NCBI RefSeq assembly: GCF_046244365.1
Contig: NZ_CP176395.1
Coordinates: 3,038,001-3,102,000 of the forward strand
DNA: 64,000 nt
Source of the DNA: Paenibacillus_V sp046244365
GTDB taxonomy: Bacteria; Bacillota; Bacilli; Paenibacillales; NBRC-103111
Direction of reading: 5' to 3'
Part shown: piece by piece, positions 15,978 to 24,022 of the stretch
How positions within the stretch are numbered: the stretch's first letter is position 1
Layout of the letters: every line of letters starts with the position of its first letter
Program-made: the position numbers and the translations under genes
The notes under the pieces: generated by a model
Databases searched by the model: none
Seen by the model: only the letters and a program-made list of their open reading frames with translations
What the model was told of the DNA's origin: nothing

Positions 15978-16889
15978 GTGGTGGGAATAGTGCTCAAGAA
16001 ACGATGGATAAGGGAATGGCCTTTGCATCTGATGATATTGCCGAGCGTGGTGCTTCTGTTTATTTACAGCTATATTCCGATGGCCGGCATTACGATTGCT
16101 TTCGAGAAATTTATGCCGGCCAAAGGGATTTTTCATTCTCCGAAGGTCGGGTGGAAAAACTTCAAGTGGCTCCTCGAATATCCCGATATCGGGCGCATCA
16201 TGATCAATACGGTCAGCATCGCGATCATGAAAATGATCGTCGGATTGATCGTGCCTATCATCGTGGCCATTCTGCTTAATGAAATTCGCAAACAATTGTT
16301 CAAGCGGGTGTTTCAAACGCTCGTCTATCTGCCGCACTTCCTGTCGTGGGTGCTGCTTGGCGGCATTCTGATCGATATTTTGTCGCCGTCGACCGGGATT
16401 GTCAACAAAGCGCTGGAATTCATCGGTATCGATCCGATCTACTTCCTCGGAAACAATCGCTGGTTTCCGGCCGTCATCGTACTGTCCGACGTGTGGAAGG
16501 AATTCGGCTTCGGCACGATCGTCTATTTGGCTGCGTTGACAAGCATTAATCCTTCGCTGTACGAAGCCGCCGAAATGGACGGCGCCAACCGGTGGAAACA
16601 AACTTGGCATATTACGCTGCCGGGAATGTTGCCCGTGATCATTTTGCTGGCGACTTTGAGTCTGGGGAACGTGTTGAACGCCGGTTTCGACCAGGTTTTC
16701 AACCTGTACAGCCCGCAAGTTTACGAGAGCGGCGACATTATCGATACGCTGGTATATAGATTAGGTCTGGAACAGTTCCAGTACGGAGTCGCAACGGCTG
16801 TCGGACTGTTCAAATCCGTCGTCTCTCTTGTCTTTATTTCTTTGTCTTATTTCCTGGCTTACCGATTTGCTAATTACAGAATTTTCTGA
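15978..16889 (+). CDS. ABC sugar permease, LplB-like, transporter 1
   Basis: About 300 residues with six predicted membrane segments. The cytoplasmic EAA loop reads EAAEMDGANRWKQTWHITLP (from about residue 196), the site that docks the ATPase. N-terminal ending of family type (PSVVLLFIYSYIPMAGITIAF) is that of LplB/YtcP partners in group CUT1. Start is one of several GTG codons (15978, 15981, 15990); none has an ideal site. Works with the permease at 16903. No ATPase is encoded nearby. Confidence 0.92.
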   Translation: MVGIVLKKRWIREWPLHLMILPSVVLLFIYSYIPMAGITIAFEKFMPAKGIFHSPKVGWKNFKWLLEYPDIGRIMINTVSIAIMKMIVGLIVPIIVAILLNEIRKQLFKRVFQTLVYLPHFLSWVLLGGILIDILSPSTGIVNKALEFIGIDPIYFLGNNRWFPAVIVLSDVWKEFGFGTIVYLAALTSINPSLYEAAEMDGANRWKQTWHITLPGMLPVIILLATLSLGNVLNAGFDQVFNLYSPQVYESGDIIDTLVYRLGLEQFQYGVATAVGLFKSVVSLVFISLSYFLAYRFANYRIF

Positions 16890-16902
16890 AGGGGGAGGCC
16901 CA

Positions 16903-17787
16903 TTGAAAACCCGAATGACCCCGGGTAGATTGACATTCACCGTGTTCAACTACCTGTTTCTCGGCGCGCTCTCCTTGATGTGCATTTTGCCCATGATCCA
17001 TATATTGGCTCTGTCCTTCAGTTCGGGTTCTGCGGCCGCTGCCGGGAAAGTGACGCTGTGGCCCGTCGAGTTTACGACCGTAGCCTATCAAAATATCATG
17101 AGCAAGCCGCAATATTTCACAGCGTTCTTGGTGACGCTAAAGCGGGTGGCGCTCGGCACCTCCATCAGCATGCTGCTCACGGTGCTGGCCGCATATCCGT
17201 TATCGAAAGAGGCGTCGCATTTCAAGTTCCGCACCGTATATGCTTGGTACTTCGTCATCACGATCCTGTTCGGCGGCGGTTTGATTCCATGGTATATGAC
17301 GATCAAGGCGACCGGTCTGATGGATACGATCTGGGCGCTTGTCCTGCCGGGCGCCGTGCCGGTCTTCAACGTCATTTTGCTGTTGAACTTTTACCGCGGG
17401 CTCCCCAAGGAACTGGAGGAATCGGCGAAAATAGACGGAGCGAACCATTTCGTTACGCTGTTTAACATTTATTTGCCGTTATCGACGCCGGCTTTGGCGA
17501 CGATCGGATTGTTTACGATCGTAGGGCATTGGAACAGCTGGTTCGACGGTCTTATCCTGATGAACCGCACCGAAAATTATCCGCTGCAGACCTTCCTGCA
17601 GACCATCATCATCAAGAAAGATTTTCGGTTCATTTCCTCGGAGGAACTGGATATTTTGCGGCAGCTGTCGGACCGGACGAGTACCGCCGCACAAATTTTC
17701 GTCGCCGCTTTTCCGATATTAATAGTCTACCCGTTCCTGCAGCGCTTTTTTATCAAAGGGATCGTTATGGGCAGCGTAAAAGAATAA
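16903..17787 (+). CDS. ABC sugar permease, YtcP/LplC-like, transporter 1
   Basis: I set the start at TTG 16903 because GGGGGAGG lies just upstream and the frame before it overlaps the previous gene. 294 residues, six membrane segments; EAA-type loop is EESAKIDGANHFVTLFNIYL and the C-terminus ends FIKGIVMGSVKE, the usual ending of this family. Second half of the heterodimeric membrane channel. A terminator follows at 17804. Confidence 0.92.
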   Translation: MKTRMTPGRLTFTVFNYLFLGALSLMCILPMIHILALSFSSGSAAAAGKVTLWPVEFTTVAYQNIMSKPQYFTAFLVTLKRVALGTSISMLLTVLAAYPLSKEASHFKFRTVYAWYFVITILFGGGLIPWYMTIKATGLMDTIWALVLPGAVPVFNVILLLNFYRGLPKELEESAKIDGANHFVTLFNIYLPLSTPALATIGLFTIVGHWNSWFDGLILMNRTENYPLQTFLQTIIIKKDFRFISSEELDILRQLSDRTSTAAQIFVAAFPILIVYPFLQRFFIKGIVMGSVKE

Positions 17788-17803
17788 AAAGGACGGAAGC
17801 ATG

Positions 17804-17835
17804 TATAAGAGGTTGCCGACAGGCCTCTTATTTTT
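17804..17835 (+). terminator. Intrinsic terminator of transporter operon 1
   Basis: TAAGAGG ... CCTCTTA with TTTTTG, 20 bases after the permease stop. Confidence 0.8.
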
Positions 17836-17867
17836 GCTTTTTTGTAAAACTATCAGAATTTATTAGT

Positions 17868-17987
17868 TTCAAGGACGGCGAAGCCGTTTATCCTTGAAGT
17901 CTTAGAAAGTATATCGTGGATGTGGCTCGACTTCTCGGTAAACGCATGGCGTCCAAAGGACGCCGCAGGTGCTTATTCTTGTTTGAA
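17868..17987. repeat. Intergenic repeat of AGAAAGTATATC type, copy 1
   Basis: A hairpin TTCAAGGA...TCCTTGAA (17868-17898) followed by AGAAAGTATATC (17904), GGTAAACGC, GGCGTCCAAAGGACGCC and a CTTATTCTTG end. A related block lies at 58001-58076, and the GTTTATCCTTG box also occurs alone at 36450. Confidence 0.55.
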
Positions 17988-18071
17988 GCATCTGTAAAAT
18001 GTTTCATTTGCGGAATCCGCCGAAACCATGCAAATATAAAGACAATATAGAGACGGGGCGGGGGTCCGCAA

Positions 18072-19841
18072 ATGAGGCTCATTCATGAATTGAAAAATCC
18101 TTCGATTTTTTTGAAGCTGTTTCTTACGTTTTTTCTTGTCATCACGCCGCTGTATCTGATAACGCTTAGCATGAACAAGAAAGGGTCGGACGGCATCCGG
18201 AACGAGATGACCGAGTCGATCAAAGCGCGCACCGATTATTTCATGAACGTACTGGAGCGGGAAATCGATAGAATCTCCGCCTCCATGCCTGAATATGTCG
18301 TCGACCAGGACCTGCGGAAGCTCAGCGCGATTGGCGATCAAATCAGTGAATACGAGCGGCTGGAGCTTGTCAACGCTTTACAGCGGCGACTCTACCTGAT
18401 GAAATACTCGAGTTTGTTCATCGCCGACGCCAAAGCGTATATTCCGCTAATCGGCAGAACCGTCTCGAGTACAAGCTACGACGCAAGCATCGATATGCCG
18501 GAAATGGAGGCGCTGCAAGGGAATAAAAGCGGAGGGCCGCTCATTTATTGGGACAACCGATTATTCCTCGGCCTCGATTATCCGTCCAACGCAAAGCGCA
18601 AGCCGATTTTCGTGCTGGGCATCGAGCTTTCGATCGAGCAAGTAGACGACATGTTGTCGACCGTCGTTACGCCCGGCGAAGGGAGCGCGGCGCTGATCAA
18701 CTTGAAGCAGGACTGGTCGATAGCAAGAAATGTTAGCGCTTCAAATATCGATGCTTTGAAGCAATTTTTACAGAAGCGCCAGACACAGGGAGAGCAGAAC
18801 GGAGTGTCGACGATTTCCATGGAAAACCAGCGGATGATCGTCTCATACCGGTTTTCGCCCTCGATCAATGCCTATCTGGTTACATTCACGCCGGAGACTT
18901 ATGTACTCGGCGCACTGACGACGCTCAAAAACTGGTTCTGGGTCATGTCCGCTGCGTCCGTGTTAATCATCGTCCTGTTCTCGTATTCGATCAACAACGT
19001 GATCCGCCGTCCGATGAACAAGATCGTCCGCGCCTTCAACAAAATGTGGGACGCGCACACGTACCCGACGCTGCCGGAAAACAGGAAAGACGAATTCGGC
19101 TTTTTGTACCGCGGCTTCAACGATATGGTCGATCGGCAGAAGAGCCTGATCCAGGAAGTGTACGAGCAGAAAATCCGAAGCCAACGGTCGGAGCTGAAAC
19201 GGCTGCAATCGCAGATCAATCCCCATTTCCTTTATAATTGTTTTTTTGTCCTGTGCCGCTTGATCAAGACGGTCGATACGGAACGGGCATATCAATTCTG
19301 TACCTACATGGGGAATTACTTTCAGTATGTGACGCGCGATCGGGCGGATGAAATTCCGCTTGCGCTCGAAATCAAACATGCCCAAACCTACGTCCATATC
19401 CAGACCGTTTGCTTGGGGGATCGGGTCCGGGTCGAATTCCAGGTTCCCGAATGGGTGGCCGAAGGCGGAATGATAATTCGGCTCGTGCTCCAGCCGATTA
19501 TTGAGAACGCGTACAAGCATGTATTTGAGAAACAGGAGGAAAACGGATTTCTTTGGGTTCATATGGAAAGAGATGGGGGCTTTCTGCTCGTGCACGTGGA
19601 GGATAATGGGAGCAAGCTGGACGACCGGATGGTCGGCCGATTGAACGGCATACTGGAACGCGACGCAGGTGAGCTTGACGATTCGAACGGAATTGCGAAC
19701 GTTCACCGTCGCATTCAATTGCGTTATGGCGAAGACTGCGGCATCACGTTCAACCGTTCGCTGCTCGGGGGGCTGCACGTGCAAATTAAACTGAGGCCAT
19801 GGCAGGAGGAGGAATCCGATGTACAGGTTGCTCATCGTTGA
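18072..19841 (+). CDS. YesM-type sensor histidine kinase, transporter 1
   Basis: 589 residues: TM1 about 12-31, extracellular sensor (dCache-like length) about 32-282, TM2 about 283-305, HAMP about 306-358, His_kinase domain with SQINPHFLYNC (phospho-His about 385), and a GHKL ATPase with QPIIENAYKHVFE. It senses a ligand outside the cell and phosphorylates the overlapping response regulator. Adjacent to transporter 1, so it probably senses that transporter's substrate and induces the operon. GGGGG precedes ATG 18072. Overlaps the regulator gene by 23 bases. Confidence 0.94.
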   Translation: MRLIHELKNPSIFLKLFLTFFLVITPLYLITLSMNKKGSDGIRNEMTESIKARTDYFMNVLEREIDRISASMPEYVVDQDLRKLSAIGDQISEYERLELVNALQRRLYLMKYSSLFIADAKAYIPLIGRTVSSTSYDASIDMPEMEALQGNKSGGPLIYWDNRLFLGLDYPSNAKRKPIFVLGIELSIEQVDDMLSTVVTPGEGSAALINLKQDWSIARNVSASNIDALKQFLQKRQTQGEQNGVSTISMENQRMIVSYRFSPSINAYLVTFTPETYVLGALTTLKNWFWVMSAASVLIIVLFSYSINNVIRRPMNKIVRAFNKMWDAHTYPTLPENRKDEFGFLYRGFNDMVDRQKSLIQEVYEQKIRSQRSELKRLQSQINPHFLYNCFFVLCRLIKTVDTERAYQFCTYMGNYFQYVTRDRADEIPLALEIKHAQTYVHIQTVCLGDRVRVEFQVPEWVAEGGMIIRLVLQPIIENAYKHVFEKQEENGFLWVHMERDGGFLLVHVEDNGSKLDDRMVGRLNGILERDAGELDDSNGIANVHRRIQLRYGEDCGITFNRSLLGGLHVQIKLRPWQEEESDVQVAHR

Positions 19842-21060
19842 CGATATGCCGATCGTGGCGGACGGGCTGGAAGGGCTGCTGCAAGAGGCAGCTCATTTAA
19901 AAGTCAAGCTCTATAAGGCGTATTCCGGGTCGAAAGCGCTCGATGTTTTGCGGAGCGAACGGATCGACATCGTACTTTGCGACATAAAGATGCCAGGCAT
20001 GGAGGGAATCGACCTGCTGAAAGAGATCCGGCTCCGCTGGCCGCATTGCAAAGTCATCTTTCTGACGGCTTACGACGACTTTGAATACGTGCGCAGCGCG
20101 ATGTCGCTTGGCGGGTTCGAGTATATTCTCAAGGTTGAGGATGACCGGAAAATCATCCGGACGATTGAAAAGGCTATCGATGCGATCTGCGAAGAAGACG
20201 CCGCCCGCAGCCTGGTTCAGCAAGCATACGGGGAGCTGCTCGATGCGGAAGGCGGGGTTGCCATGAGCAATGTGCCGTTCGGGTCGGATGCCGTCCGCGG
20301 CACGCTCCGCGAGCTTCGGATTGCAATCGAGCGGAAGCAGGCCGAAGCCGCCCAGCCGGAGGCGGAGGAGGCAGCCGTACAAGCGGGCACGGTTTATTTT
20401 CAGTTGCACAAAGTCCGGCTATTGGGCGAATATCTGGAAAGCGGGCGCGAAGCCGAGTTCGTCAAGCTGTTCGGCGAGCTGAATGCGTTCCTGCTTGGCA
20501 ATGCGACCGGGCAAATGCATAAGCTCGAATGCTTGCACGCGCTTAACGCCGTCTACGTCCCGAATTTGGCTGCCTGCGGCCTGCAGGACGAGTTAGATGT
20601 GCTGCGAACGCTGTATAAGCGCATTCAGTCCGGCGAGGAAGGTTCTTGGGAGACGATCGGCGGCTGTTTCCGTAGCTTTGCATCGACGATTTTCAAATGC
20701 AAGCGGAGTGCGGCGAACGTAAATGCGAATGATGTAATCGATAAAATCCATGCTTACATCGAGACGCAAATTGCGGATGATCTGACCTTGGCCACGCTGG
20801 CTGGGCACGTCAATTTCAATCCGTCCTACTTCTCGCGGTTCTACAAGCAGACAACGGGGATCGCGCTCTCGGACTACATCGCGGACATTCGGAACGCAAA
20901 GGCGAAGGAACTGCTGCAGAGGCCGGCCATGAAAATTCAGGATATCGCGGAGAAAACGGGCTATCATTCCAGCATGGCGTTCATTCGCTTCTTCAAAAAG
21001 CAGAACGGCATCACTCCCGAAGAGTACAGAAGGCGAAACCTGCACGGTTCCCGCACGTGA
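19819..21060 (+). CDS. YesN-type response regulator with AraC DNA-binding domain
   Basis: 413 residues. Receiver domain about 1-120 with acidic pocket LIVDD and phospho-Asp55 in CDIKMPG; linker about 120-300; AraC double helix-turn-helix about 310-405 (LATLAGHVNFNPSYFSRFYK; IQDIAEKTGYHSSMAFIRFF). CAGGAGGAGG precedes ATG 19819. Partner of the kinase at 18072; expected to activate the transporter operon. The linker is shorter than in the regulator at 32798. Confidence 0.94.
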   Translation: MYRLLIVDDMPIVADGLEGLLQEAAHLKVKLYKAYSGSKALDVLRSERIDIVLCDIKMPGMEGIDLLKEIRLRWPHCKVIFLTAYDDFEYVRSAMSLGGFEYILKVEDDRKIIRTIEKAIDAICEEDAARSLVQQAYGELLDAEGGVAMSNVPFGSDAVRGTLRELRIAIERKQAEAAQPEAEEAAVQAGTVYFQLHKVRLLGEYLESGREAEFVKLFGELNAFLLGNATGQMHKLECLHALNAVYVPNLAACGLQDELDVLRTLYKRIQSGEEGSWETIGGCFRSFASTIFKCKRSAANVNANDVIDKIHAYIETQIADDLTLATLAGHVNFNPSYFSRFYKQTTGIALSDYIADIRNAKAKELLQRPAMKIQDIAEKTGYHSSMAFIRFFKKQNGITPEEYRRRNLHGSRT

Positions 21061-21126
21061 GGAAAACAATGCGGGATGGAAGGCGAATCCTTAAATCCGG
21101 CACAGAAAGAATACCGCCAAATGCTT

Positions 21127-21555
21127 TTATTTGTATTCCATAACCCAGTATTTCTCTGTTGGATTACCTTCTTCAACGATTTTTTTCCAGCCTTTATGCT
21201 CATAAAATTTCATCGCCGCATGATTTTCCGATATGCACTTCAATCTAATTGGTTTATTCATTTTTTCTATAGAGGCATGAAGCAACAATCCGCCAACACC
21301 CATACCGAAGAAATCGGGGTGAACGAATAAATTATGGATAAAGTTATCCGGCAAATAGAGAGAAGCAAATCCGAGGATTCGATTATCCTCCTCTGCTAAA
21401 ATAATATACTCTCCTTCTGTATGCTTATCAAAATCATCTAAAGTCATTGCTTCTATATCCGCCCAATAAAAATTTTTACGGCGTGATTCCAAGTATATTT
21501 TCCTTAAAGCGGGATAGTCAAATTCTTTTGCAACTCTTATATTCACTTTTTTCAC
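21127..21555 (-). CDS. GNAT family N-acetyltransferase
   Basis: 142 residues, full length for a single GNAT domain. Acetyl-CoA-binding motif A reads NLFVHPDFFGMGVGGLLLHA (about 88-107) and motif B ends with MKFYEHKGW. The start is GTG 21555 or GTG 21546; neither has a good ribosome binding site. The gene is clearly AT-richer than the operons around it, suggesting separate origin. Acceptor substrate unknown. Confidence 0.88.
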   Translation of the reverse strand: MKKVNIRVAKEFDYPALRKIYLESRRKNFYWADIEAMTLDDFDKHTEGEYIILAEEDNRILGFASLYLPDNFIHNLFVHPDFFGMGVGGLLLHASIEKMNKPIRLKCISENHAAMKFYEHKGWKKIVEEGNPTEKYWVMEYK

Positions 21556-21947
21556 TCTCGCTTTCTTATTAATCTTGCAATATTGTACTACTCCTAACTA
21601 TAGTACATAAAGTTTTGAGAGTCATTCCGTTACATGGGGGGAGCAACCGTTGCCTTCGGCATGTTACTTGTTGCTTTCACGCTCCACATGGGCTACTTCG
21701 ACGAAGGTCAAGTGCCGCGTCCGAAGCCACGTACGCCGGTATCCGAGCTGTTGACAATGTTTGAATAAATGACTGACCAACGGACCGCTGGCTGCTTCCT
21801 TTGAGCATCCTTTGGTGAAGTGGGCTTCTTTATGCTCCGGTTTTCCCTGACAGGTTCGGAACCTTTCCCATTTCCAGTTTGTGAACAGATGGTTACCGAA
21901 TCGAATGTAAGTACGTATGTCGGACGACAAGAACATAGTCCGATTCA

Positions 21948-21971
21948 AACCCGCATAACTTGCGGGTTTTT
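21948..21971 (+). terminator. Isolated intrinsic terminator
   Basis: AACCCGCA, TAACT, TGCGGGTT then TTTTG. No intact gene upstream on the plus strand, so it probably belonged to a lost gene. Confidence 0.6.
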
Positions 21972-21979
21972 GATTTTAA

Positions 21980-22023
21980 AGGGTCAGGTTCTTGTCGCGG
22001 ACGAACGACAAGAACCTGACCCT
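21980..22023. repeat. Perfect 18-bp inverted repeat
   Basis: AGGGTCAGGTTCTTGTCG, spacer CGGACGAA, then CGACAAGAACCTGACCCT. A related CGACAAGAAC occurs 60 bases upstream (21925). Looks like the foldback end of a REP/MITE-type element. Confidence 0.75.
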
Positions 22024-22051
22024 ATTCTCGAAGCAAAGTGGGGGCGGCTAA

Positions 22052-22267
22052 ATAGCAGGGATAGGATATTTTAAAACTATTGATTCGATTCATTCTAACT
22101 GTATCACTTATAAGATCAATAAAGGCTGGTATTCAGTAGAAATTTTATGTAGCGAAAAAGATGGTCAAGAGGATCTGATGTTGGAATTGTTTCTTAAAAG
22201 AGAAGAGAATCGCCCTAAGTTTTCGGGGGATTTTTCGGTTGAATATTCCCGCAGCTGGTCGGGGTAG
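22052..22267 (+). pseudogene. Decayed hypothetical gene fragment
   Basis: 72 codons open from a stop with no initiation site; reads ITYKINKGWYSVEILCSEKD then LFLKREENRPKFSGDF. Amino acid composition looks real and AT-rich, but there is no start and no recognised family. Confidence 0.35.
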
Positions 22268-22755
22268 TACCACAGCATAGCTGTCACCACCCGCAAACGT
22301 ATGGAAACAGGTTGGTACAGGAAGGGAAGAGATGAATTGAAGAAGTTGGTGAATTAGCTAAAGTTTAAGGAAAGACAAAAGGTGGTTGTCCACCTTGCGC
22401 TTGACAGGGGAGGAGGATGTAGTTCAATGAGGCCTGCCGATCATCGTGATCGGAGTCATCATGTCCATTTACCGTCAGGGCAGGCTGGAATCCACCCTAC
22501 AATACGCCAGCCGTAATTGGAATTCAGAAGCTTGCGAACTGATTGTCCCTACCCCGATTCTTCAACCGGCCCGGCAGCACGAGCAATGCGGTAAGTCCGA
22601 GAATGGTCATGAACAAAAAATGAATTTCCCCATACCCACCTTGGGTAAGAAGCATATGTCCAGAGTCCGAATATGAAAATTAGAGAGGCTGTCACGTTCT
22701 TCACCCTGTTCTGCCATTTTTCAACAAAAGTTGACTCATTATATCATAAAGAGAA

Positions 22756-22785
22756 GCTTTCTTCCGCTTTCTTCCGCTTTCTTAC
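22756..22785. repeat. Short tandem repeat
   Basis: Three direct copies of the ten-base unit GCTTTCTTCC (last copy ends AC), in a pyrimidine-rich stretch. Confidence 0.6.
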
Positions 22786-22978
22786 ACTTTTTTCTTAACA
22801 CCCAATTGCCAATGGCATATTCATCTTTTTCATGTCAGCGCAAGTCCGTCCTACGTTCCGTTACCACAGGCTATACCCAGTCCCTCCCCGCACGCGCAAA
22901 CGTATATCCTGCACCAAGGACGCCGAATGGCGCTTCGAAAGCCACACGTCACTTTGTGGAGTTATCTTGTATCTGCGT

Positions 22979-23851
22979 TTATCCTGGTGAGGAGCCGGCT
23001 AACCGGTTTCTGTACGCGGAGGGCGAAACGCCGGTTTGCTTGCGGAACAGCCCGTTGAAAAAGGCCATGTCCTGGTACCCTACGGAGGAGGCGATATCGC
23101 TTACTTTACGATCGGTCATCCGAAGGAGCCGGCATGCTTCGCGGATACGGACGGCTTGCACATAGTCTCTCGGGGTCGTGCCTGTTCGCTTCACGAACAT
23201 CCGGTGAAACTGGCGTTCCCCGATTCCGAGCACAGCAGCCATATCGCCGGTCGATAGGGGACCGGAGTAGCGAGTATCGACCAATTCGAATACGGCTTCC
23301 ATTTTATCCGATACGTTCGTTTCCTGATGCAAAAATCCGTTCTCTGCACGATGCACGAACAGAAAGATGCTCATGGCACATGTATAAAGTGCGGCTTCGC
23401 GTCCTGCGCGCGCCGAGGCGTACTCGAAACGCGCTTGCTGGAAGGTGCGCTGAAGCTCTCCGTAGTGATCGCGGTAGTGCTGGCATTCCGTATGACGGAG
23501 CAGCGGCTTCAGCTCGCTTCCGCCGGGAACCGCATGCAACAGTTTGGTCGCCGCATCCAGGGAGATGACAAGATTATAGATGATGAGCGGAGGCTTCTTG
23601 GATGCCGATGCCGGCCGAAATACGTGCGAGATGCCGATCGGAATGAGAAAAATATCCCCTTGGGCTACGGGGAGAGCCCGGTCCCCGACATGGTGCGTGC
23701 CCGTGCCTTCGCTCACATAGCTGATTTCGAGGAAATCGTGGCGATGCTCGGAGGACTCGTACGATTCCTCTACGCGATTCACATAAATGGGCAGGGTACC
23801 GCGAAAAAATCTTTCCCCGTTATACAGATGGATTCCCCTTCGAATCGGCAT
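22979..23851 (-). CDS. AraC family regulator (RhaS-like) of the rhamnosidase gene
   Basis: 290 residues. N-terminal cupin sensor about 1-150 (HRHDFLEISYVSEGTGTHHV; AQGDIFLIPIGISHVF), C-terminal AraC double helix-turn-helix about 185-285 (AAVLGIGERQFHRMFVKRTG; VSDIASSVGYQDMAFFNGLF). AGGACG precedes ATG 23851. Divergent from the alpha-L-rhamnosidase gene with a 171-base gap containing that gene's TATAAT. It probably binds rhamnose or a related sugar and activates the rhamnosidase. Confidence 0.9.
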   Translation of the reverse strand: MPIRRGIHLYNGERFFRGTLPIYVNRVEESYESSEHRHDFLEISYVSEGTGTHHVGDRALPVAQGDIFLIPIGISHVFRPASASKKPPLIIYNLVISLDAATKLLHAVPGGSELKPLLRHTECQHYRDHYGELQRTFQQARFEYASARAGREAALYTCAMSIFLFVHRAENGFLHQETNVSDKMEAVFELVDTRYSGPLSTGDMAAVLGIGERQFHRMFVKRTGTTPRDYVQAVRIREACRLLRMTDRKVSDIASSVGYQDMAFFNGLFRKQTGVSPSAYRNRLAGSSPG

Positions 23852-23959
23852 GATGCTCGTCCTTTCTGGCCATGGTCAGTAAATATACTCATTCCTATTC
23901 GTCTGTTTTGCCTCGGGAAAATGTCAGAAAAGCCAGCGGGAGAACGATTCCCCCAATCA

Positions 23960-23965
23960 TATAAT
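23960..23965 (+). promoter_or_regulatory. -10 box of the rhamnosidase gene
   Basis: TATAAT, 57 bases before the start codon. No matching -35, consistent with activator-dependent transcription. Confidence 0.5.
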
Positions 23966-24022
23966 GAGAAAAGCGAATGATCAAGCTGCTTGAACAAACA
24001 ATGATGGGGAGGCTGCAAAAGC

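Larger units (their letters stand above)
21556..22978. other. Long gene-poor region with palindromes and decayed DNA
   Basis: About 1.4 kb with no intact gene. Holds a terminator (21948), a perfect long palindrome (21980), a decayed frame (22052), a 7-3-7 palindrome CCGATCA/TGATCGG near 22437, a short tandem repeat (22756), and on the minus strand near 22520-22670 a frame resembling the last membrane helix of a transporter (HFLFMTILGLTALLVLPGRL) without a gene start. Confidence 0.5.

Noticed and set aside
14858..15997. 379-codon minus-strand frame
   Set aside because: Fully antisense to the transporter 1 binding protein; produced by GC-rich codon bias.
15888..16718. 276-codon minus-strand frame
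   Set aside because: Antisense to a well-conserved permease with an EAA loop.
21664..22074. Frames on both strands near the foldback repeat
   Set aside because: They cross the palindrome and a terminator and have no start signals; considered transposase remnants but no motif could be named.
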